Part shown: piece by piece, positions 55,778 to 64,000 of the stretch
Numbering within the stretch: position 1 is the stretch's first letter
Layout: the number at the start of each line of letters is the position of its first letter
Assembly: GCF_001680005.1 (NCBI RefSeq)
Contig: NC_033561.1
Span: forward strand, 1-64,000
Length of the DNA stretch: 64,000 bases
Direction: 5' to 3'
DNA from: Plasmodium coatneyi
Lineage: Eukaryota > Apicomplexa > Aconoidasida > Haemosporida > Plasmodiidae
Translations under genes and position numbers: made by a program
Notes under the pieces: model-generated
Seen by the model: only the letters and a program-made list of their open reading frames with translations
Told to the model about the DNA's origin: nothing
Databases searched by the model: none

Positions 55778-58276
55778 CTAGGGATGGTAACCTATATTGG
55801 TTCTTGGACTCCTTGGTCTATTATTATTATATGCTGCCCTTCCATCTCTTCTGTTAGATGCTGGTGGACGTGGTGGCGGTCGTGATCGTCGTTCATCATT
55901 ATATATGGTAGAATTATCTTCTTCCATAGAACATACTGCTGTGGAAGTGTTTGTGGAATATTCTGTTAAGGCGTCGTCATCTTCTGTGAGTGTGTCCTCG
56001 TCAAATTTGTGACGTCCAGTGGTTGATCTTCTTTTCTTTCTTCCGTTTCCACTGTTCCTTCTTCTTTCCTTAGGGAAGATGCCATTTATCCACGGAGGTA
56101 AAAGATTATACTAATAAAGGAGTGGAATTGAAATGGAAAGGGTAAAAATGTATGTGCCCATATGAACTTATATATATACATACATATATATGTACGTATA
56201 TGTATATATATGTACATGGAGCACATATTTTTTCTAGTTATTACTTTATATAAAAAAAAAGCGATGGCGGGTATTCCAATTGTAGCAAGTCCACCAGACA
56301 TAACGGCTGCAGGAATTGTTGGATCTGCTGTGCTGGGTGTAGAACCGTCTATTCCCGCTGAAGACGCCTGACTCTGAGTTTGAGAAGTTTGGGTAGTTTG
56401 GTGTTCAAGTTCCTTTGGTACTTCACATTTCAAATTGGACAGGTCTTTAGGATTGCATTCTTTACACATTGCTAAGAAATGGATACAATATGGATCATTA
56501 GCATTCTTCTTATCTGCTGCATTACATTTAGTGTACTCATCTCCCAGAGCTTTAATCACTTCTTTCAGATAGGTGTCATAAGCTTTCGTACATTTGCGCA
56601 TATTACTAGACGAACCCCCCATCCTTTTTGTTAATTGTGTTTTCATAATTTTATATTTTTGAAAGTGCTCAAATACTTCCTTTCTATGATTGAAAGTTTC
56701 CTTCCGAATATTTGTGTACATGTTATTACACCCCAATATAGCCTTCCACTGTGTCAATTTTTGGTAAATTTCTCCCATAAGTTTCCCTAATTCGTAAACA
56801 TTCCACTGACCGTTGAGAACTGTACTCCCTATCCAATAGTACAAGAAATCACAATAATTATTATGGGGGGTACCCTTATTTTTCATGTCGTACGTATAAC
56901 ACCAGGCACTTACGATTTCTTCTGCATTCTTCCTAACAGCAGTATATGAATTTATTGTATTCTCTATTACTGTCACAATATTACTACTATCATTGCCACA
57001 ACCCGTTGAGCCATTATCTAATTTTTCATAGTATGGTAATTTTGATTTTAAGGCGTCCAACTCCTCTTCCTCCTATAAACATAGTGAACAGAATGTACAA
57101 ACATATATATGTAATATATATATAAGTACATATATATAGATATAGAGATGGAGTTGTATATATATATATTTTTTTTTTTTTAATTTCTTTTTTTTTTAAT
57201 TTTTTCTTTTTATTCTTTTAAAAAAGAAGGACAAACCTGGATGAGAGGAAGGAAGGAATGAATGGGATGGTAGGTGGACGGAATGAAGTGGACGAAGGAC
57301 GGGGTCTAAGGAATGGAGTCTAAGGAAGGAAGGTTGTGTTAGGTGGTGGACGTACCCCTAATATTCCTTCCGGCCCTGTTCCATCATCGTCAGATTGTTC
57401 TTCTGAATCACTGTCCGATAGTGTCTTCTCCTCCTTGGGGCATGTTATTTTTGGTAGTTCCTCTGGGTTGCACACCCCATTCTTCATATATCTTCCTTTA
57501 AATTCTTCACAATACTTATCACCACTACTCCCACAGTTCTTACATAACCCGGAATATGCCTCCTTAGCTTTGGTCAACTGACCGGTATACTTTGCACTGG
57601 AGCAGTAATCATTACTCCTCTGATTTTTTATTATATAATTATAGTTATATTCATAGTCGAATAGTGTATTACTCCAATTGAATATGTTTAAACTCATATT
57701 ATCATTGTATAAATTAGTGCACACGTTCGTGCATCCACTCCAAAATTTAGCTCTTCCCAGGTGCGTGAACATTGCATTCATAACAGTCTGAAATGTGGTA
57801 GGGTTCTGTACCCCTTTCTTCACTTCTCTACTTATCCAGTAATACAGAAAATGACACGGTTTATAATAATCCTCGTCACTCGTGTCTACCATACATGCAT
57901 AAGAGCAGTTACGCACAATCTTCTTGGCCAAGGTCATATCATTCAACCACTTCTTCCTGTTTCCTACTTCTAAGGCCCACCTCACTTTTGTTTTTATGTC
58001 GTGGTTACATTTTGCCCTCCCTTGAGTTTCTTGACAATCTGATCTTTCTTCAAACTCCTTGTACCTCTCTTCTGATGGCAATGGAAGTGAACCTGGATCC
58101 TATAAAAATATAATTAGTAAAATATGTATATTCTTATATGTTCCTACTACGCTGTGCGTGGAACATTATATGCGTGTTCATCCTTTATGTATTTATTTTG
58201 AAGTGAGGGAGGACAAAAAAGGAAGGGAATGAAAAAATAAAATTTTTTTTTTCCTCTGTAGTAGTATTACCATCAT
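55778..58276 (-). CDS. KIR-12, probable two-ectodomain KIR antigen
   Basis: Exons in transcript order: 58271-58276 (MM, donor GTAATA), 57356-58099 (domain a: DPGSLPLPSEERYKEF, RNCSYACMVD, CHFLYYWISREV, no membrane segment), 56245-57072 (domain b: EEEELDALKSKLPYYEKL, SAWCYTYDMK, CDFLYYWIGSTV, membrane segment ending IAFFLYK) and 55778-56110 (cytoplasmic, YNLLPPWINGIFPKERRRNS, ending NIGYHP). All joins are phase 0; about 636 residues. The intron between the two domains carries G-rich GTCTAAGGAAGGAAGG repeats (57230-57350) otherwise seen only around SICA genes, which marks a likely join point. The stop lies in the ACCTAGGGATGGTAACC unit shared with KIR-6. Confidence 0.82.
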
Positions 58277-59665
58277 TTTGTTAATCTATACATTTTTTTG
58301 TGTATATATAATTTGAATTTATGATCAAAAATGTGTGTTGTCCCGCTTATATTTATATAGAATAAACATGTAAAAATTCCACCCATTCCACAATGCCTAG
58401 GAAGTAAATATCAAGTTCCTACTTTCCTTGACATTACACACTACTAAATTTTTTAAGCAGCAGTAATACACTATTTTTCTATATTAAATCGTCATATATA
58501 TATAAATAAAAAAAAAAAAAATACTGATGAACATGCTAAAATAACAACACACAAAGAAAAGGAACATAATTTTCTTATATATCCCCCATTCGTGTGCATT
58601 ATATTATTGTTTACATTGTGCATAATTATTCCAACCGATGTCGTCGTATTATTATTATTTTATACCATGCACTTCTATTGTAGCGTATAATTGAAAAAAA
58701 AATGGAATTCTTCTGTCCCCCCTACCCCTACACCTCTCCCCCCCCCTTAAAAACATAAAATTTTGAGCACGGAGATATATTATTAATTTATATTACTTTA
58801 CCCTTTTTTTTTTTTGAAAGGGTTGTTCATTTAAGAATTGTTAATATGTACATGTATATGTAATATACAGTTCACATATATATATATGCACATAGCTTAT
58901 TGCACCTTGTTTCTCTTCTCCGAATGTGTGTACATATTTATTAGTTCATATTTAATTAAAGGGGGCGTACGCATATTTATGGAATGCATTAAAGGAGGAA
59001 TAGAAAACAAGGAACTGTATTCAATTATGCTAATTATATTAATTACACACATTATGTGAATTATATTAATTATATGCATTATATGTCTTATATTAAATAC
59101 ATATGTATAAAAGAAAATAAAATGGTATGCAATGATCATAACTAATAGAGTGCTTTTTTTTTTTTTTTTTGCACTATATACATTCCCCTTTCCTTTCTCC
59201 ATTTTAATTCATATATGATATTCTATATACATACCTATGTGTTCGCCACCTCTCCTTTTCTTTTTTTTTCTTTTCTTTTTTAAATATGTTCTTTTTTTTC
59301 AATTTTATTCCTCTTTCTTTTTTTTTCCTTTTTTTTTCCTTTTTTTTTCCTTTTTTTTTCCTTTTTTTTTCCTTTTTTTTTCCTTTTTTTTTCCTTTTTT
59401 TTTCCTTTTTTTTTTTTCTTCCCCTCCCTTACTTTTTGGTACATTTTATAACTGTGTATAAATAGTGTACATGTAGGATTGCAAAAAAAAAAAAAAAAAA
59501 AAAATTATAGTTTCTCCCACGAGCACCACCCCCGATGTGGAGAGGAAATAACATTACATACGTTACTTTCAATTTGAGGAAAATACATTCCCATTCAACG
59601 TTAAATTTCACACGCAATGTGTGTTGTGTGTTACATTCCAATAGTACATTACATACGATGGTATA
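58277..59665. other. Intergenic upstream of KIR-12 / downstream of KIR-13
   Basis: AT-rich. 59300-59410 is a 10-bp tandem (TTTTTTTTCC, about ten copies), and 59030-59090 repeats TTATATTAATTA...CATTATGTG. 59560-59665 has the ACATTCCA/CAATGTGTGT units typical of KIR 3' flanks. No gene. Confidence 0.6.
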
Positions 59666-61868
59666 TTACATACGTTGATAGGCTACATTTCTCTTCTGTC
59701 GTGCATTATTATTTCCTGCTCCTCTTCTGTCTGGTGGCTGTTCATTATAGATGGTAGAATCATCCGTTATTGTTGAATATAGTGTAGAAGTGTCTGTTCC
59801 ATCGTTTGTCAATGTGTCATCAAAGTCGCTTTCAACAGCTGCTGTTCTTTTTCTTCTATTTTTATTGCTACCTCCAAAGTTGTTAAGTATTCCAGAGAAT
59901 AAAGAATTGTACTGCGGAAGGAAAGAAAGGAAGCCGTTGGACAGAGAGGGTGAGGACAAATGTTAAATATATATATATATATATGTACATTTGTATATAT
60001 GTATGTATGTGCATATACATATATGCATTATATATATATAAATATATATATGATTATATATTAATGTATATATGTTCACATATATATATATCGGTAGCAT
60101 ATATACCTTACATTTAAGTTGTCCATATATATCTATATATATAGATATAGATATACGTTGTACATATATATATATGCACATAAAGAAAAGATTTTTAATT
60201 ATTACCTTATATAATAAAAATACAAAGGCAGGTACTCCTATTAGTGTACCAAATACGGAAGACAGAATTGGAGCAGCAGTGGTATTTTCCCCAGAGGTGG
60301 TTGTCCCACCACTCATCATTTCAGTGCACCTTTCAGTTTGATCGTCAGGAGGCAGCTCACCACCACCTTTAGAAAGAAGAGTGCGAAGATCATTCTCGTC
60401 GTCCTTCTCACCTAAGGCAGACTCCTCCTTATCAGACAGAGGCTGACATTCTAATGTTAATGTGTCCCTATTGTCGTTTTTTTTAAATACTTCCTTAAAA
60501 TCATCGCAATTTGTGCTACTTTCACGGTGGCAGGGCGAATACGCTGCTTTATAAGCGTCAACAATGGCCTGAAGGTGCTTGTGATATTTTTTACTGCAAG
60601 AAGGTTTAGGGGAACCAAACCTCGTCAAATCGCTGTTTATTCTATCATAATCCACAGAGTACTCTAATAATACTTTTCTTCGATGGAAAGGAATATTATT
60701 GGTGTCTATGTCCGTTAGTTCACATTTATTTTTATGCTCAATACCACTAAGCTCTTTGTTAATTGCTTCCACCAGTGTCGAAAATGAGGTGTCTCCATTC
60801 AACTTGTCAGATAATATATGTTGCAGCCAGTAATTAAAAAATGTACAAATTTTACTATCAGCCTGACCTTCTTCTAATAGAGCAGATATTTTGCACAATA
60901 ATCTAGCAATTAAATTAGCATATTGTTCATTAATAAAATATTCTTTTAATTGGTCTGCAATTTTTTTTCTGCTGGGGAAACAGGAAGTATCACAATATTC
61001 GAGATCTTCCGTGAACCTTCTGTAATAGAGCAAATTCGAATCCAAACGCTCCAAGTGCTCGTTCTACATATGTTGTTTAGGGTGCAAGTGGAGTGGTGTG
61101 TGTGAAGAGGGGGATGTCTGGGGGGTTGTGTGTTAGGGGGACTTATATATATATGTAGTGGGTGGTTGGTTGTTTTTTTTTTTTTTTTATTACCGTTAGT
61201 TTGACTTGCGTTTGTATTGTTTCCTTTGCTTCGGAGCACTTTGATTCCTTCGGTTGTGCGAATTCCCCCTCCACCTCTCCCTTCTCTGCTAAAAATTTAG
61301 TACAATACGAATTCGTTGGCTCCTCATCACAAACACCACTTATACTGTCATATGCACTTGAAGCATCTCTCAATTCGTCCGCTAACTTTTTACAAGTGGC
61401 ATGGTCACAATTTCCAGCTTGTTTCTTTAGGATTTTATAATTGTAGTTGAAATCAAACAGCACTTTAATCTTTTCAAACAAGTCTTTGCTAATTTGAGGA
61501 TATAAATTAGTGCACCCATCTTGGAATTTTGAATAAGGGAAATTATTATATATTGCTTTCATGGCAATCTCGAATGAATAGTTGTCATTCTTCTTTTCCC
61601 TTATTATAACATCACCCAACCAATAGAATAGGAAATTACAGCGCTCACTGTCGGACAACGTGTCAACTCTACTTCCGTTACATGCGTAACAATAGTTCTG
61701 TACAACTCTATTGGCCAAGGTGCTATCATTAATTTTGCATGCATTTACTAAGACGAATTTCAGATCTCTCTCCACTTCTTCCCTCCTCCCTTGTCCACTC
61801 TTCAGTGTACAACCTCTTTTTCCCTTTACGAATTCAGCATATACCTTCTGTGAAGGTAATTCTACCAT
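59666..61868 (-). CDS. KIR-13, probable two-ectodomain KIR antigen
   Basis: Exons in transcript order: 61194-61868 (domain a), 60206-61063 (domain b and membrane segment) and 59666-59911 (cytoplasmic); phase 0, about 592 residues. Domain a starts at its own ATG, MVELPSQKVYAEFVKGKRGC, so here no separate tiny exon 1 is needed; it has QNYCYACNGS and CNFLFYWLGDVI and no membrane segment. Domain b begins NEHLERLDSNLLYYRRF and has RLLCKISALLEEG, CTFFNYWLQHIL and a membrane segment ending FVFLLYK; its W-L-Q replaces the W-L-G core. The cytoplasmic exon starts YNSLFSGILNNFGGSNKN and ends NVAYQRM. The two-domain join is by phase and by the absence of a membrane segment in domain a. Confidence 0.8.
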
Positions 61869-62063
61869 TTTTCTTTTCTTTCCTTCCTTTTATTTGTTTG
61901 CTTTATTTGTATATGCGTACATTTCCCTTTTTCGGTATATATATATATATGGAATGTGAATTTTATATGTGAAGAATGTGTTGTTGCTTTCCTTCTAGCT
62001 GTTGCTGTTGCTGCTGCTTCCTTATTTATACAAAATGTATGCAAATCTGTTCATGTGTGTTGA

Positions 62064-62101
<38 letters not shown>

Positions 62102-63326
62102 TTATGATTATGAAAAATATGGAAGTTTTTATCAAATTTATCATACTTTTTTTATTTCTTTTTTATTTTTCTTTCCTTTCTTTTTCTTTTCTTTCCTTTC
62201 TTTTTCTCTTCTTTCCTTCCTCTTTATTTGTATATGCGTACATTTCCCTTTTCGGTATATATATATATATTGCTTAAAAAATTTTTCACCTCTCCTCCTA
62301 CTACTACTTTTTTCTTTTGAGGGAAATACGCAGATTATTTAATTTGTTTTCTTTTCTTTTCTTTCACTAAGGAGTAGGATAATACATTATCACTTATACA
62401 TACATGTGCACGCATCCCAAATCATATTAAGATGTGCACATATAATTAAAAGTGTAATATATATATATTCATTTCTAATAGAAAAATAAAGAAGGGAAGG
62501 GAAGGAAAAAGGAGGGGGAGTGAAGGAATGAAGGAAGGAAAGAAGGAATAAGAAGGAAAGAAAAGGAAGGAAGTAAGAGCGGGAGGAGTTTACTCCTCCC
62601 CCTCCCCCCCCATCTATTTTTTTTTCCCCCTTCCCATGCATGTTCACTGTAGATCATTTATGCATTATATACGTGCATTTACTTACATTACCTGAGCTAA
62701 ACTTTTCCTTCACTCCTTCTCCTTACCTTTTCTTTAATATTGGTTAAAATTTTATGTACACTACCTTTTTTTCCTTCCCTTTTATGTTTTTTTATTTTTT
62801 TCCCCTATCTTTTTTTAAATGAACAAGAAAGAAGTGCTCACAGATTTTTATATAATATATACCTATATATATATATGTATGTTTATATGTTTATATATAT
62901 ATATATATATATGTGTTGGTGATTGTGAATTTATATTTATTATCACCTTTATAGGAAGTTATTCTACCGTAAAGCATAGTAATGAATCGTGAAATAAAAT
63001 GAATAAAGTTCCTGGGGATGTCCGTACATTCACCCCTTTCGTCCTTACGATATGTATATACAGCACAGTGGTAGTATATGAAGAAATATATATGTATATA
63101 AATTAACTAGTTCAATAAGGTATTTTCATATTATTGTGGTCATTTCCCTTACAGTAGCATATTATGATTATATCACATTATGATTGGACTTACTGGGGAT
63201 TATTCTTTTTATTTTTTCTTTATGTATGTGCTCAATACATTGCATATGTTATAATAGTTCTTTCCTTGGAAGGGGAAGGAAACATTACACATTACATTGC
63301 AATGTTCAACATTTCAATGGTACATA
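61869..63326. other. Intergenic upstream of KIR-13 / downstream of KIR-14
   Basis: AT-rich. A segment TTTCTTTCCTTCC...TTTATTTGTATATGCGTACATTTCCCTTTTTCGGTATATAT is present twice (61880-61945 and 62195-62265). 62480-62580 is a GGAAGGAAAGAAGGA tract. No gene. Confidence 0.55.
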
Positions 63327-64000
63327 TTACATGTTGTGATAACTGATATTCGTCCTTCTTTGTCTTTGCCTCTGTTGCCTCCGCTGCTGTTGTCTGCTAT
63401 CTGTTCTTGTAGACTCTGTGTCATACACTCTTCCATCGAATGTTGAATTTTCCGTGGAATATTCCGTAGAAGTGTCTGTTAGTGTGTCGTCGTCCTTCGT
63501 TAATGTGGAGTCGTCAAAGTCTCTTTCAACTGCAGTTCTCCTTTTTCTGCTTCTTCCTTTAAATTTGTTACCAAACCAAGAAGGTAAAAGATTGTACTGA
63601 ACGAAGCAGTAATGGAAATGGGAAGAGGTAGGAATGTGTACATAATGTACTTTTTAACATTTATTGTTCTTCATAGAGATAAATATTTATAAAATGCGCT
63701 TATTCATATTTTTAGGTATATTGGTGGTCATTGTAATTGTTACCTTATATAAAAGGAGGGAAGCGGCTCCTATTCCTATGGTGGTAGCAAGTGTGGAAGA
63801 GACGATGGCTGTACCAGTCGAGGTGGTGCTAGGGATGTGACTACCACCATCATTCTGAAGTTCTGTTCTTTCAGGAGGATGTGGACCTAGACTCTGCATA
63901 CTTGCTTGAATTTGTGATGGATCTATTACACTGCATATTAATTTGGATAGTTCCTGCTGAGTGGGTAGCCCTTTTTTCCCGTTGAGGAGATTACAACATG
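63327..64000 (-). CDS. KIR-14, KIR variant antigen, cut by the window end
   Basis: Partial. The visible part of the main exon is 63744-64000 (open to the window edge: CCNLLNGKKGLPTQQELSKL, CSVIDPSQIQ, Pro/Gln linker, membrane segment ending ASLLLYK) and the cytoplasmic exon is 63327-63596 (YNLLPSWFGNKFKGRSRKRR, then an Asp/Thr-rich middle, a Gln/Arg-rich stretch and the ending NISYHNM). Phase 0 join. The terminal exon has no early Met. The rest of the ectodomain and exon 1 lie beyond position 64000. Confidence 0.88.

Noticed and set aside
59300..59410. Possible CRISPR-like regular repeat (TTTTTTTTCC)
   Set aside because: A 10-bp low-complexity eukaryotic tandem with no spacers.

Overview
This is a chromosome end of a malaria parasite, genus Plasmodium. 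It starts inside the telomere (heptamers AACCCTA and AACCCTG) and contains two surface-antigen families that occur together only in the knowlesi/coatneyi branch of simian malaria parasites: SICAvar (schizont-infected cell agglutination antigens) and KIR (knowlesi interspersed repeat, part of the vir/pir superfamily). I cannot separate P. knowlesi from P. coatneyi by eye. Introns are GT/AG, there are long A/T homopolymers, and nothing is bacterial or viral. No housekeeping gene, tRNA or rRNA was seen.

Layout. 1-667: telomere. 668-2029: G/A-rich subtelomeric repeat with a cluster of bipartite GTGCA motifs. 2030-27576: a cassette region. Short SICAvar genes on + (SICA-1 at 2030-5311, SICA-2 at 9285-13374, SICA-3 at 20933-23380) are each followed tail to tail by a KIR gene or KIR relic on - (relic 6018-6278, KIR-1, KIR-2). 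The last two cassettes also carry a divergent two-exon exported-type gene on + (EXP-1, EXP-2). A third member, EXP-3, follows at 29026-30012. 31158-64000: a KIR array with KIR-3 on + and KIR-4 to KIR-14 on -; the last is cut by the window end. Intergenic DNA here is AT-rich, with TA microsatellites concentrated in the last KIR intron.

How the genes work together. SICA and KIR proteins are variant antigens expected on or near the infected red-cell surface. SICA genes here have four or five exons: a short exon 1, one or two cysteine-containing ectodomain exons, a transmembrane segment ending LLWK or LVWK, and a basic cytoplasmic exon beginning YF(G/A)MLRK. KIR genes have a tiny exon 1, a large exon with the C-x-(F/L)-(F/L)-Y-Y-W-(L/I)-G core and a membrane segment ending LYK, and a cytoplasmic exon that mostly ends N-(I/V)-x-Y-x-x-M. 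The two families sit in different repeat environments: G-rich GTTGTTAGG-type repeats around SICA and its partner KIRs, and (TA)n-rich DNA in the KIR array.

Main points of interest: (1) GTGCA-N4-NGTGCA sites, the form of the P. falciparum SPE2/SIP2 element, lie upstream of each of the three SICA genes and almost nowhere else; (2) a SICA-KIR-EXP cassette is repeated along the chromosome end; (3) KIR-3 has lost its last intron exactly; (4) three KIR genes appear to carry two KIR ectodomains; (5) there are several decaying fragments (KIR relic with one internal stop, frame breaks in SICA-1 and KIR-10, an orphan SICA-like exon). All exon joins were worked out by hand from splice signals and phase, so the small first exons are the least certain part.
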